64,000 nucleotides of DNA, taken from contig JAWNZC010000101.1 of NCBI GenBank assembly GCA_035771165.1, positions 248,001-312,000 of the forward strand, given 5' to 3'. The stretch comes from Paragorgia papillata. Taxonomy: Eukaryota > Cnidaria > Anthozoa > Scleralcyonacea > Coralliidae. This document shows positions 32,081 through 43,080 of the stretch, piece after piece (the first letter of the stretch is position 1; every line of letters begins with the position of its first letter). The translations under genes and the position numbers were made by a program. Under the pieces are notes generated by a model. The model did not search any database. It worked only from the letters and a program-made list of their open reading frames with translations, and was not told the origin of the DNA.

Positions 32081-32514
32081 ACACGTACACATCGCATGAT
32101 GTTGATTATTTTTATTTCATAAATCCATTATAATTTTTACAACCAGAATTTAATAATGAAATCTAAAATTTGCTTTGATATGTTCAACTTTCATTAAATG
32201 ATTTAAATCAGTTTTGTCATCCTATCCATAAATTCTATAATTATCCCAAGGATTTAATATCATTTGTTTTTATATCTGTTTGTTTTTATATTGGCTGTAT
32301 ATCACGAGTGCTTATTTTAATCAGGGGATGGGTGGGTGGGTGGCGGGTGTTTCAAAAAAGCATGTAAAAGTGGGCAAGGGGTTGTTGCGTTCAATGTATT
32401 TCTAGTTATTTCTGTCAATAATTCTCTTTGTATAAAAAACAATTATAGTACAATTATAGGGAGTTAAAAGACTGAAAGTTGGTTGGAAATCTGTGGAAGG
32501 GATAAATTAATATT
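32081..32514. other. No gene seen
   Basis: AT-rich, unique-looking. Confidence 0.4.
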
Positions 32515-32980
32515 AACGGGATATGTCTGCAGTGTCCGACGGTGTCTGCTGACAAATATTTCTAAAACTGTGGACTGGAAATGTATGAAATTAGGTGTGA
32601 ATGGTAGAGTAATCCTGTTTCTATCAATGGCAACGAATATTCATGAAAAAAACAGTAATGACAGCGAGTGTTTACCGAAATAAAACAGTTGTGAAAGGTA
32701 TATAAATAGTAGTGATTATTTAATGGAAATGTCTGCGGCGTCCCACGGTGTCTGCTCACAAATATTTCTCAAACTGTAGACTGGAAATTTATAAAATTAG
32801 GTGTGAATGGTAGAGTAACCCTGTTTCTATCAATGGCAATGAATATTCATGAAAAGAACAGTAATGACACTGCGAGTGTTTACCAAAATAGAACAGTTGA
32901 GTGAAAGGTATACCATTATTGAATGGAAATGTCTGCGGCGTCCCACAGTGTTCGCTCGCAAATATTTTCATGACTGACAG
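32515..32980. repeat. Tandem repeat of about 205 bp, 2.3 copies
   Basis: Units start near 32518, 32726 and 32926 with GAAATGTCTGCGGCGTCCCA (or variant) and include TTAGGTGTGAATGGTAGAGT and AATATTCATGAAAA. Confidence 0.85.
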
Positions 32981-33439
32981 AGACATGTGAAAGCAAAGCG
33001 TCTCACGGTCTTCACTTTCAAAATCAAATTCAGGAACTTCCTATTATTAAGATATATTCCAAACTCTTGCGTGGAGGTTTTAAATATAAAACTTAGTTGA
33101 ATGGTATATGTATGGGAGTCGAGGAGGCTGACACTCAGCATTTTCATTTGGATCAAATCACAAAAGCAAGATGCTGTTTAGATATTTCCTTTGATAATCG
33201 TTTCAGCTAAATGTTTGAAAATTAGAAATTTAGAATTGAAATTATTAATTTTACTTACTAAACCTTCTTGATTGACAGATTATGGGTGCTAAGCGAATCA
33301 CATTTGGTGTAATCAATAATTAAAATCCCGTTCATCAGCGAACGGGTTTTTCAAAACCAAAGAGCTCCACTGCAGGCGTTACTTCTAAGCCCTCTCCCCA
33401 GTCCCCTCATCCAGTAATACCTGCTACGTTAGGCTACTT
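32981..33439. other. No gene seen
   Basis: Contains a short stem ATCCCGTTCATCAGCGAACGGGTT at about 33326 (first 20 ATCCCGTTCATCAGCGAACG), which is a palindromic hairpin, and the inverted match to 26920-26980 at 33353-33412. Confidence 0.4.
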
Positions 33440-33830
33440 GGGTGAGGACACAGGAGTCACACCTCTCTACTTTTGAGAATACCGCTAGGATTTTTTTTGT
33501 TGGGTGGTCAGGCAGAATGGGGTAATACGTTGTTAAATGACACATGTTTAGGATGGTCCAGGCGTGTACCCCCTGGAAAAAATATTTTGAGTCTCTGAAA
33601 TGGCATTTCCTGCCTTAATTGAAGTGTGTTGTTACAGTTACAACTGTTGAAATATTGATTTTCAGAATGGTCAGCTGATCGACACTCTGCCCGTCCCGGA
33701 AATTTTTTATCGGATTTGGACAAATCTAGAAAACACTCCAAAAAACATTAGGATGGGGGGGGGGGGGGGGGGGGGGGGGGGATTGCCTGCATAACTGTTG
33801 GTAAATTAATTGCAATAATAATATTGTCAG
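33440..33830. repeat. Dispersed repeat, second copy
   Basis: Same order of blocks as 23151-23463, with an additional segment GAAATATTGATTTTCAGAAT to CGTCCCGGAAATT (33650-33705) and a longer G run (33756-33781). Confidence 0.8.
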
Positions 33831-34198
33831 TAATATGAGGCAATAATTAAGGTAGTCACCCTTCTACCATCAATTCACCATGCCATCAGGACTCCACTCC
33901 TATCAGAATGGTCATAATTTTATGTTATCTTGCTAATGAGTATCACCCAAGAGTACTGTAGGAAGTATGTAAAATGCATGGTAGGAGTCCAATTTTGGCT
34001 GCCATTTTGTGCAAGCATTTTGTGAAAATACTGTGGGTTTGCTGATCTAACTTTTCAAGTTATTAAAATGAATTTTCGTTTTTGTATTTTAGTAATATAA
34101 TTGGGTACCGTATTGGATATGAGGAATCTATACAGATCACACGAGACCAATTGCAATTATGTGAGAATTTATTTATTTAATAGTATTATGTTACACTG
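33831..34198. other. No gene seen
   Basis: Unique-looking non-coding sequence. Confidence 0.4.
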
Positions 34199-34590
34199 CA
34201 GCCTACACAGCACTCTAGTTTTTACTCTGATGAAGGGCTCTGCTCGAAACGTCATTATTTTGTTATTAAAACTATTATTCTCAGCAGTTTGCCATCTATT
34301 CATTTAATTTACTCTATCTAAAACACTGCCTTAACAGCACTCTAATTTTTACTCTGATGAAGGACTAGATCTGCTTGAAACATCAGTATTTTGTTATCAA
34401 AACTATTCTCAGCAGTTTACCATCTTTTCACTTTGCTTTATCTAAAACACTGCCTACACAGCACTCTATTTTTTAATCTGATGAAGGACTCTGCTTGAAA
34501 CGTCAGTATTTCGTTATTAAAACTATTCTCAGCAGTTTGCCATCTTTTCACTTTGCTCTATCTAAAACACTGCCTGCATAACAGTCTACT
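34199..34590 (+). repeat. 125-bp tandem repeat with hammerhead-like cores, Penelope-type
   Basis: Three units (CTGATGA at 34227, 34354 and 34478). Each has ACAGCACTCTA, then CTGATGAAGG, a short variable stem, GAAACGTC (or GAAACATC), and AACTATTCTCAGCAGTTTG. CUGAUGA...GAAA is the hammerhead ribozyme core, and tandem hammerhead-bearing units are known in Penelope-like elements and in retrozymes. A Penelope-like reverse-transcriptase fragment follows 220 bp downstream. Ribozyme activity is inferred only. Confidence 0.6.
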
Positions 34591-34807
34591 TAATTTTTAC
34601 ATCTATTTCAGCCTTCGAAAAAAATCAAAATTAGGTATCGGTCAGCACAGGCTTTCTTAGCATTTTTCCCAAAATGGAAGCCTGTTAAAAAAGCACAAGT
34701 TTCTATTCTTAATTTAACAACCAATTAGTACGACACTAATGTAATGAACTGAAACGAGTTTAAACGTCTTGGAAAGTATTTGTCGTACACACTTAATGTT
34801 GCTGTAA

Positions 34808-35022
34808 TTGTGTTTTACAACAGAGTTTGAGTTTAAATTTGCATTACGCTCCAATGGTTCTTTCATTACTTCGGTTTACCGAAAACCAACATTTACAGGC
34901 CTGTTTACTAATTTCGACAGCTTCTTACCGATTATTTATAAGAACGGTCTTATTTACACTCTCCTTTTTCTCTATTTTCACATAAGTTCATATCTTATTC
35001 TATTTTTCACGATGAACTCGTT
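34808..35022 (+). pseudogene. Penelope-like reverse transcriptase fragment
   Basis: The frame reads SNGSFITSVYRKPTFTGLFT, NFDSFLPIIYKNGLIYTLLF and YFHISSYLILFF. The T-S-V-Y-R-K-P-T-x-T block followed by N-x-x-S-x-x-P and a Y-K-x-G-L-x-x-x-L-x-x-R-x-x-x-I-x-S segment is characteristic of the region after the YVDD motif in Penelope-like and related retroelements. It is cut off by a half MITE at 35024. No GIY-YIG part remains here. Confidence 0.7.
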
Positions 35023-35023
35023 A

Positions 35024-35232
35024 GTAAAAAGGGTCATTGTTGTTATATTGAGTCTATGACATCATAAGCTTCCTCGACTCATTCTTCTCAAGTTCGGCCA
35101 CTTTAATTGCGGTGTTTCAAAATAAAAACTCCATACGTAAAGTAATTAACCTAAAACTTTGCACGATTACTAACTACTATCTTTAGGATTGTGCAAAAAT
35201 ATTGCCAACAATATTTTCATCAGAGAACCACT
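35024..35232. mobile_element. Half copy of the AAGTGCTTCTCTG MITE
   Basis: Matches the right arm of 16002-16472 from GGGTCATTGTTGTTAT and CATAAGCTTCCTCGACTCAT to ATCAGAGAACCACTT. The left arm is missing. Confidence 0.85.
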
Positions 35233-35239
35233 TGCAACC

Positions 35240-36370
35240 TTCGAATATCATCCATCTTTCCTTCCACCCATCAATCGTTCGTGTTACCCATCCTTACTTT
35301 CTCCTGTCTATCAGTTTTTTCCCTCTTTCTTGCCTCTCCCTTTCCTTTTCTTTTTTCTTTCTTGTTGGTTTTTTTTTTCCGTTTCCATGTATTTTTTTCC
35401 CCTGCATTCATGCCTCCTCTGTCCTTCCTTTTTTTTTTTCCTCCTTCTTTTCTTTTCTTCCATTTCTCATTCCTTCCTTTCTACTTTGCTTATATTTTTT
35501 TTCTTTGTCCCTTTGTTTACATCGTCCTTTTTGCCTTCTTTCTCTCCTTCTTTCTTCTTCCTTTCTTCTTCCTTTTCTTCCTTCATATTTTCCTTCTTTC
35601 CTTCTTCTTCCTCTTTTCCTCTTCCCTCTTCCTTTTTTCTTTTTTTTTTTCACTTCTTTTCCTTATTCCCTTTTTTTCTTTTACGTCATTCTACATTCTC
35701 TCTTTTTTCCTTCTTACTCCCTAACTACTTCTAATTTTTGTTACAGATTATGTATTGTTCCTGCATTCATGCCTCTTCTTTTCTTCCTTTTTTTCTTCCT
35801 TCTTTCCTTCCATTTCTCATTCTTTCCTTTCCTTTCTACTTTGCTTATCTTTTCTTACATCTTCCTTTTTGCCTCCTATTTCCTCCGTCCGTTGTCTTTC
35901 CTTCTTCCTTCCTTCCTTCCTTCATTTCCCCTTTGTTCTCTTCTTTCTTTTCTTCCTCCCTCACTCCCTCCCTCCCTTTACTTTCTTCCGTCTTTGCCTT
36001 TACTTTTACTTTCTTCTTTTCCTTTCCTTCCTTCCTTCCTTCTTTTTCCTTCCTTCCTTCCTTCCTTTCTTTCCCTCCTTTCTTCCCTTCTTACTTTTCC
36101 TTTCTTCCTTCTATCCTTCCTTTCCTTCCTTCCTTCCTCTTCCTCTCCTTCCTTCCTTTTCCTCCTTTCTTCCTTCCTTCCCTCCTTCTTCCTTCCTTTT
36201 TTCTTTCCTTTTTTCCTTATTTCCTTTTTTCCCTTCTTTCCTTCCTTCCTTCTTTCTTTCCTTCCTTATTTCCTTCCTTCCTCTACGTCATTCTACATTC
36301 TTTTCTTTTTTCCTTCTGACTCTCCCTAAATACTTTCCCTATACTCACCTTTCTATCTTTCTCTTTTTTG
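35240..36370. repeat. Polypyrimidine tract of 1.1 kb with an internal duplication
   Basis: The + strand is nearly all C and T (CTTT, CCTT units). It contains a duplicated block: ACGTCATTCTACATTCT occurs at 35684 and 36285, and TTGTTACAGATTATG at 35739 parallels TTGTTCCAGATTATG at 36368, so the block carries the 3' splice site and the first codons of the exon at 36377. Such strand asymmetry can form triplex (H-DNA) structures. The long Phe/Ser/Leu open frames are artefacts. Confidence 0.85.
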
Positions 36371-36376
36371 TTCCAG

Positions 36377-36469
36377 ATTATGAAACTTGAGATTGATGAG
36401 ATAGCTGCCAAGCGTTCTTTTGTTTTCTTGTGGTGTGGCTCACACGAAGGTCTCGATGAAGGAAGAAAG
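36377..36469 (+). CDS. METTL14: METTL14-like MT-A70 family exon
   Basis: The exon lies between TTGTTCCAG and GTAGAT and encodes 31 residues: [20 protein letters not shown] then [11 protein letters not shown]. This matches the METTL14 segment that follows the EPPL motif in the MT-A70 methyltransferase fold. METTL14 is the RNA-binding, non-catalytic partner of METTL3 in the nuclear complex that makes N6-methyladenosine in mRNA. Three usually invariant positions differ from the pattern I expect (Pro after IAA is Lys; Gly of SGEG is His; Leu of DLGR is Glu), and no adjoining exon is found up- or downstream in the window. I therefore favour a stranded or decaying duplicate exon; a real exon of a gene with very long introns is possible. 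Confidence 0.6.
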
Positions 36470-36527
36470 GTAGATTAAGAAATAACATTTTTCTATAAAG
36501 TGACAATTTGATATACATAGACTCGTA

Positions 36528-36820
36528 CAAAAATCTGAAAATGTTGTACACCACGTCCGAGCGTACAAGAATTTGAAAAATGTGTATGGACGGCAGTTAC
36601 TGGTCTCCATTCAAAAATGTGGGGAGCCTCTGGCAAGTGAGAGCCACTTGGGAGCCTCTGCTCTCTGTACAAATATATCAAAATTTTGTACGGGCAGCAG
36701 TCACTGCTTTTCATACAAATATTTCAAAATTTTGTAGCAACGGCAGTCACTGCTCTTCGTACAAATATTTCAAAATTTTGTACGGGTGGCAGTCACTGCT
36801 TTTCATACAAGGTCTGTTGA
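36528..36820. repeat. Tandem repeat of about 57-60 bp
   Basis: Four to five degenerate units containing GGCAGTCACTGCTTTTCATA and CAAATATTTCAAAATTTTGT. Confidence 0.8.
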
Positions 36821-37130
36821 CTCAGACCTTTATCAGAGCAAATGCCAATCCAAGGACAAGGTGTCTCCCCACTGTTTCTTCAAAAATGCAAGTACTGCTC
36901 ATGAATATTTTGAAAAAGAGTGAAACTAACATTATGCATAGAATAACGTTCAAGACATTAACACTGTTAACAGATAATGTGTTTTAGCCAGCCATTGCCA
37001 TGACAACAGTGGCATTTCAAAATGGCCGTAAATTTACATTTAATCCAATTTATTTCAAAAACGAGTTTGCTGACCCCAAAATTATTTTGCCTTAAGACAT
37101 TTAAGTAATCAACAACCAGCATTTTTCTAG
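36821..37130. other. No gene seen
   Basis: Unique-looking non-coding sequence downstream of the METTL14-like exon; next METTL14 exon not found. Confidence 0.4.
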
Positions 37131-38006
37131 ATGGAGAACCTTGTGGTTAGATTTATATTTATTTCTTATCCAAAATTCCAAACCTCGTTCCCAGGGCCTT
37201 TTTGAAATTGGGAGGGTGGGAAAAGGCTCTGGCATCAGCTGGTCACAGCACCCAGAAATACTGCGTGTAATAAATTAGCAATTTAGTTAATTAGTATGCA
37301 AAATCATTTGGAGTAATGCCAGTCCTGTGGGAGAAGTTCATTGTAATTGGTGGCCCCGTTGAAGCTATTTGATTATAACTGGCACAAAACTATGCATGAA
37401 TATGTTTCACGAGTAATGTTTAACAAAATCAACCAATGAAAATGCAGAGTCCACTAGATACCAGGGCCTTTTCCCGCTCTACTGGCCAATTTCAAAAAGG
37501 CCCTTCGGAACGAGGTTGCCAAGATTCAACCAAATTCAGTTGGCAAAATTTAAAATGTTTAATTCTTGATCTATGATCAATCTTTCCGCAAACTTTCATG
37601 AAAACCTGTGGGGTATTTTGTGAGATATCCTGGTGACAGACAGACTCACAGAAAACAGGTAAACAGACAGACAAACAGAGGTAAAAACACAAACCTGGCG
37701 GAAGTAATAAACGTGGTGTTACCACAAAATTTCTCTTCTGTTACCAATTTGTCACCATGCAAACATTCAAAGAATTAAAAGAACAATGATTTTATTTCCC
37801 CAAATCAAGCACCAAAGTATAATAAGAGTAGAAGCTAGCACAAACTACTTCCCGTCGGAATGAGATGAACTTAAAACTCAGCGCACACAAGTCTTTGTAC
37901 CTTTTCTACCTTGACTAATTAATATTGCCCGAGACTGCCTGGGACTGCCCGAAACTGCCCGGGAGTAAAAAAATGGCCGCCTGAGACGGGATATTACTGC
38001 CAGAGA
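37131..38006. repeat. Dispersed block, copy A
   Basis: CTTGTGGTTAGATTTATATT..., then (after a MITE at 37179-37518) AGATTCAACCAAATTCAG, ATCAATCTTTCCGCAAACTT, the AAACAGAGGTAAAAACAC segment and GCCCGAAACTGCCCGGGAGT. Copies B (41455-42310) and C (44285-45020) match it. Copy A lacks the 295-bp element at 41540-41834. Confidence 0.85.
37179..37518. mobile_element. MITE, CAACCTCGTTCCC family, with empty site in two paralogues
   Basis: Ends CAAACCTCGTTCCCAGGGCC and CGGAACGAGGTTG. Flanked by CCAAAATTC (37170-37178) and CCAAGATTC (37519-37527), a 9-bp target duplication with one mismatch. Copies B (near 41503) and C (near 44326) have one uninterrupted CCAAGATTC. Confidence 0.9.
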
Positions 38007-38011
38007 CGGTA

Positions 38012-38175
38012 TTAACTACTTATTGACCGAGCGTGAGGTCTGTACTAGTGAAATATCGGACCGATGTTTTTTTAGTACGGACCGAGACGAGCGCAGCGAG
38101 TTGAGGTCTGTGCAAAAAACAGAGGTCCGATATTTCACTAGTACAGACCGAACAAGCGAGGTCAATAAGTAGTTT
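38012..38175. mobile_element. Hairpin MITE, TAACTACTTATTGACC ends
   Basis: TTATTGACCGAGCGTGAGGT and CTGTACTAGTGAAATATCGG are mirrored by CCGATATTTCACTAGTACAG and GCGAGGTCAATAAGTAG. The right end runs into the next element. Confidence 0.85.
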
Positions 38176-38752
38176 ATTATATGGCCATAAATGTTGTGAA
38201 CGTTCTGTGAAAACTCGACCAACATCTTTCTTGCGAACTAAACGAAAATGGCAGACATTTTCCCATTTTTAAAGTACTTTCCGTTGAGCTAGAATCCTGA
38301 ACTTTCTACCCCAAATAGTATTTTTCAATCATGCTTTTGTTTCACATATTGCTCAAGATCGTACGTTAAGTAGTTGAATAAAAAATCATCTGAAATTCTA
38401 ATACTTGTGAAAAGTAAATGTTATATTATTACGAACAAAGTAACGGAACGTTTTGGACATTTAAAAAACTTTCACAAAACGTGGAAATTCGAACTATACA
38501 TCAAATGAAAACTTATAAAATTTCTAACAATATACCTGCACGATATATTTCAATGATGAGTAGTTCTGAAATTATAATCCATCTTGTTGCATATGCTGAC
38601 ATGACTGCCATTTTGTTTATAAAACTTACGGTCCCGAACGGCAGATTCTGCTCTGAGCGGGCGGATACGGGAAATATCCGACCGCTTATGAACCAATCAA
38701 ATTACAGGATTTCCGTATTCGGACCTCTCAGCGCTGCTGCCATATAATAAAC
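38172..38752. mobile_element. TIR element, GTTTATTATATGGC ends
   Basis: GTTTATTATATGGC (38172-38185) and GCCATATAATAAAC (38739-38752) are perfect 14-bp inverted repeats. No transposase frame. It abuts the hairpin at 38012, so the two may be parts of one composite element. Confidence 0.65.
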
Positions 38753-39588
38753 ATCTATATTAGAGGCCTTACAGTATATAATAAAGAATAGATCCGCATT
38801 TACAGCACACCGCAAACTGCAGTTCGAAATCAGCAGTTCTGAGCCGATTTGTATGTTGCGACTGAAAGCTTCCGTTTGTGATTTGCCGTATATATGAAAA
38901 TAAACGGCAATCTTAACTTGCTGATGGGCTAATATTTTCAACATAGCAAAATGGAAAAGCTGAAAACTGCCGTGAATTTCGAGGAACGAAATACTGATGT
39001 TTCGAAATACTGTATTTCTACTAAATACTGTACACATGCAATGTTGCGTATATATGGTATTTTTATATATGGTGAATAAATACGAGTTGTTTTTTTTGTT
39101 CGATCAGTAAAGCCCAATTGAGCGAAGCTCGAGCCTGAAATGTCTCCCGCAGCGCCCATTGAAATGTTAATCGCAGTCGGCAATGATTAATGTATTTGTT
39201 TTCTGATTTTTGAAACCGAGTGCTTCTGAGAAAAACCCGTGCTGAAATAGTGTCTTTTTCAGAGTATACCAGACCCGAAAACCGAGGTTTATTTCAACAC
39301 TTCGAAACATCAGCTGAACGATGTTAACAATCAATAAAAAACGAAACTTGAACATCTATTTAACTAATAAATTGGAAATTCGACATGACCATGACCTAGC
39401 CTAGTTCCTCCACCTTTCGTTTCCGTCATGTGCTTGGCCGCGTAGTCGATTTGGGTTCTTGGGAAGACTGGGGAGAGGCTGGAAACGAGAAGGCCTAGCA
39501 ACATCCGCAAAAAGGTCCTGCCCAGAATCGTTCTGGCTTTTCGAGTGTTCCTTGGAACTGTGAGTGACAGTATGAAAGCACAAGGATG
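38753..39588. other. No gene seen
   Basis: Short frames only; no repeat recognised. Confidence 0.4.
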
Positions 39589-40144
39589 TCTGTGAAGATT
39601 TTACCAAAGATCTTGGCGATTGAAAGAAGGGAATTATGGAATATATTCCAATTGGAGCTTGGAATGAAAATGTAACTGTTTAACTTTCAACTTTTGGCGG
39701 TTGCAGAAGGAAAGCTAGTGATAAGAAAGCTAGGCTAGTGAAACTTCGTCGATCCGAGGTGAGCACTGGCTTGTATTATTTTATGCAGATGGAATATTAA
39801 GTGTCGAAAAACACTTAGAACATCATAATATCACAACTCTTCCTCAATAAACAACCAAAGCTGTAAAGTGAAAGTGTTTACGAATTTTGCTAGGCCTTCC
39901 CTGAGCGGGTCCGTTCGGATCACTTCCGAAACGCATTATAACCGAGGAAGACCTAGAGATTAGGCTAACCATGACCATGACCACTGACAAAATAAAAATT
40001 CTAATGCCTTGCCATCTTGTTTCCCTTTATAAACATATGGTTTAATAACAACATTATTTATAAAAAAATAATTAATTACTGGATAAAGGAACGAGTTAAT
40101 AGGTCTCGGGCGGTCATTTTTTACTCCTGGGCAGTCTCGGACAG

Positions 40145-41337
40145 CAGTGGCATAGCCAGGGTTTTGAGTTTGGGGGGGATGGGGTGGCAAGAACGTTGAT
40201 CTCCTAGGGGGTCCGGGGGCATGCTCCCCCTGAAAAGTTTGGATTTCTAGGGTCTCTGAAACACTGTTTCCTGCATTTTGAGGCAAGTATTTAAGAGTAA
40301 TCTGAAAGCCATAAATTACATAATTTTGTTGAAATCAAACCAGAACGTAGAATACGACGTCAGAATATCTTTAGATTAATTTATAAACAAGTCGTATTAT
40401 AGTATTAATTTAAGTATAGCATATGCATGCCTGCAATATATATAACACATTACTAGTCTACTCATTTGGCCTTAAAACAATGTAACACACCCCCCCCCCC
40501 CCCCCCCCCCCCACACACACACACAGGGAGCCCATCTTGGCAGTGCGTGGGGATCTGTGGCGGACTCGAAAGACGCGCGGGGGACTGTGGCACACTCGAT
40601 CGTGGTGTGTTTAGGAAAATAATAAAGGGATGAAACACGAATTCTTCCTTGTTTTGAACATCGTTTTAAGCGCCTATAGGTATTAAAATTGTAAGACAAT
40701 TGAGCGAAGTAGTTGTGATAATGATTCATTTATCAAAATATAACTCAAAATGATGCAAAATCTCACCTTTTGGCCGTGATTTTGCAGCTAAATTACTATC
40801 GAATTTTGGGAGATGTGTTCCGCAAGTAGCTAGGACACTACATCATCATTAACACTTCGGATAACTACGAAATCCTACGATAAGCTTTTCGGATAAAGCG
40901 GGAAATCTCAGGATTATTGATTTATTGCACATTCATCTGACTCTGAGTTTCAGTCGGTTTCAGTATTCTAACGGTGGCCTCCCGACGATACGAGATGTCC
41001 TGGCTACTTGCGGAACACATTCCACGTTTGAACGTTTGGTGTTTCATCCCGTATATTTTTTTCTTCTCCCTCCCCCCCTTTCCCCCCGTTTTCCCCTTTT
41101 TTCCGCCTTTTTTCCCCGCTTCCGGTAACCGTTTTTCGTGTTTTTTTAAATCCCCTGCCACAGTCCCCCGCGCGTCTTTCTAGTCCGCCACAGGGTGCCC
41201 ACCGCGCTGCCAAGATGGGCTCCCCCTGTGCCCCCCCCCCCCTTACAAGTTTTCTCAACGGATTTAAACTTTTCACGAGAACGGTCTTGGAGACCATTGG
41301 GGGGGGGGGGCGACCCCTTGGCTTACGCCATGCACTG
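40145..41337. mobile_element. hAT-like non-autonomous element, CAGTGGCATAGCC ends, unit B
   Basis: CAGTGGCATAGCCAGGG at the left and GGCTTACGCCATGCACTG at the right; flanks TCGGACAG (40137-40144) and TCGGGCAG (41338-41345) form an 8-bp target duplication with one mismatch, as in hAT transposons. It carries the shared core GGGGGCATGCTCCCCCTGAA (40210). A second MITE (40522-41230) is inserted in it. Unit C has the same element without that insertion. Confidence 0.85.
40522..41230. mobile_element. MITE with long GC-rich inverted ends, present in unit B only
   Basis: Left CACAGGGAGCCCATCTTGGC... TGTGGCGGACTCGAAAGACG; right is the complement, ending GCCAAGATGGGCTCCCCCTG. Arms exceed 75 bp and weaker pairing continues inward (GGGATGAAACAC / GTGTTTCATCCC). 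Flanked by C runs (40492-40512 and 41231-41242); unit C has ACACCCTCCCCGTACAAG at the same place. Confidence 0.88.
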
Positions 41338-41539
41338 TCGGGCAGTGATTAGTAGGACCGGTGTTTTGCGTCTTAAGAAGCGGCTTACGCAGGACGCGGC
41401 TTGGCATATCATCTCTCGTAGAAACGGCCCTATTGAGTGAATCGAGCATTTTTTTCTACATGATGATCTTGTGGTCAGGTTTTCATTAATTTCTCATCCA
41501 AGATTCAACCAAACTCAACCAAAAATTGAAAGGTTTTGA

Positions 41540-41834
41540 TCATAGTCAATCGAGATATGGTCTGGAAACTCAGCAAACTTCAAAGCGCCTATAATGAGCT
41601 GGGATTTTATGATGAACCGTACCTTACACCGTGCACATCCTTTGTTTTAGGTTTATTAATATTTAAATAGCACGGTTGAGTGATTGAACTGAAACGTTGC
41701 TATTGGATAATTCGTTCATTATACTAAAAATACAATGGTGTTCAGTGACCGTGCACAATAATGCACAAAGGCGAACTAAAAGATAGACCAAAGACTTTAG
41801 CTGAGTTTCCAGACCATATCTCGATTGACTATGA
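41540..41834. mobile_element. 295-bp MITE in block copy B
   Basis: TCATAGTCAATCGAGATATG and its complement ending CATATCTCGATTGACTATGA are the ends; arms at least 38 bp. TTTGA occurs on both sides (41535-41539, 41835-41839). Copy A lacks it. Confidence 0.85.
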
Positions 41835-42310
41835 TTTGATCCTTGGTCTATATATGATCAATCTTCCGCAAACTTTCATGAAAACCTGTGAGGTATTTTT
41901 GTGGAGATATCCCTGGTGAAAAGACAGACTCATAGAAAACAGGTGAACAGACAGACAAACAGAGGTAAAAACACAGACCTGGCGGAAGTAATAAACGTGG
42001 TGTTACCACAAATTCTCGTTTCTGTTACCATTCAAAAAATTTATCACCATTCAAAACATTCAAAGAATTAAAAGAACAATGATTTTATTTCCCAAATCAA
42101 GCACCAAAGTATAAGAGTAGAAGCTAGTACAAACTACTTCCCGTCGGAATGAGATGAACTTAAAACTCAGCGCACACAAGTCTTTGTACCTTTTCTACCA
42201 TGACTAATTACTGCCCGAGACTGCCCGAGACTGCCTGGGACTGCCCGAAACTGCCCGGGAGTAAAAAATGGCCGCCTGAGTACGGGATATTACTGCCAGA
42301 GACGGTATTT

Positions 42311-42503
42311 AAGAAATAGGAAAATGGCCGCCCGTGTTTATATAGCCTGATGCAAACACGAGAGTGAGTTGGGAGAATTCGAAAGTTTATGTGAACCCGA
42401 GCCGTAGGCGAGGGTTTACATAAGTACTTTCGAATTCTCCCAACTCACTTGAGTGTTTGCATCAGGTTATATAAACACAGGGCCATCCATTTTCCTATTT
42501 CTT
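42311..42503. mobile_element. Hairpin MITE, AAGAAATAGGAAAATGGCC ends
   Basis: AAGAAATAGGAAAATGGCCG and GAGTTGGGAGAATTCGAAAG return as CTTTCGAATTCTCCCAACTC and CCATTTTCCTATTTCTT. Almost fully palindromic. Absent from unit C. Confidence 0.85.
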
Positions 42504-42639
42504 TTATGAAATAAGGCTAAAAAAATGTTGCCGTGACATCACAACCGTGTTTACATAGCCTGATATAAACACGGTAATTGACCAATCACAGCGTGCGTTA
42601 AGGACGCAACCTATTTTATAAACTGAAAATAAAAAATAA

Positions 42640-43080
42640 ATTATATTACTAACCCCCACCCCCTACCCCCCACCCCCATAAAATTCAAAACTTAAAATCC
42701 ACTTCATAAAACCTAACCCTAATCCTAACCCACCCCTACCTCAACCCTTCAAATCCAACTCTAACATTAATCTCAACCCTAACCCCACCCACCCTACTTA
42801 TAAAACCCCACTAACCCTAAACCTAACCCTGACCTTAATCACATTTATCAGCCCAAGTTTATTTTACAAATTAAAATAAGTCATAATTAAATTTAAAAAT
42901 AAAAATAAATTATAATACTAACCCCCACCCCAATAACTTGAAAGCCACCTCCTAAAAACCTAACCTCAACCCTAAACATAAACCCTCTTAACCCCAACCC
43001 TTCTCCGTAAATCTCAATCATATATATCACCCCAACACCTTAGACCTCAAATTATTAACCATTTTTCACCACTACTCACC
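42640..43080. repeat. Degenerate telomere-like tract
   Basis: C-rich strand with words such as CCTAACCCTAATCCTAACCC, CTCAACCCTAACCCC and CCTAAACCTAACCCTGACC spread over about 400 bp between AT-rich pieces. The unit is the animal telomere repeat (CCCTAA) in degenerate form. Interstitial, as sequence continues on both sides. Confidence 0.75.

Noticed and set aside
35189..36390. Phe/Ser/Leu-rich frames up to 375 codons
   Set aside because: Translations of the polypyrimidine tract.
42640..43080. A chromosome end
   Set aside because: The telomere-like words are degenerate and normal sequence continues on both sides.
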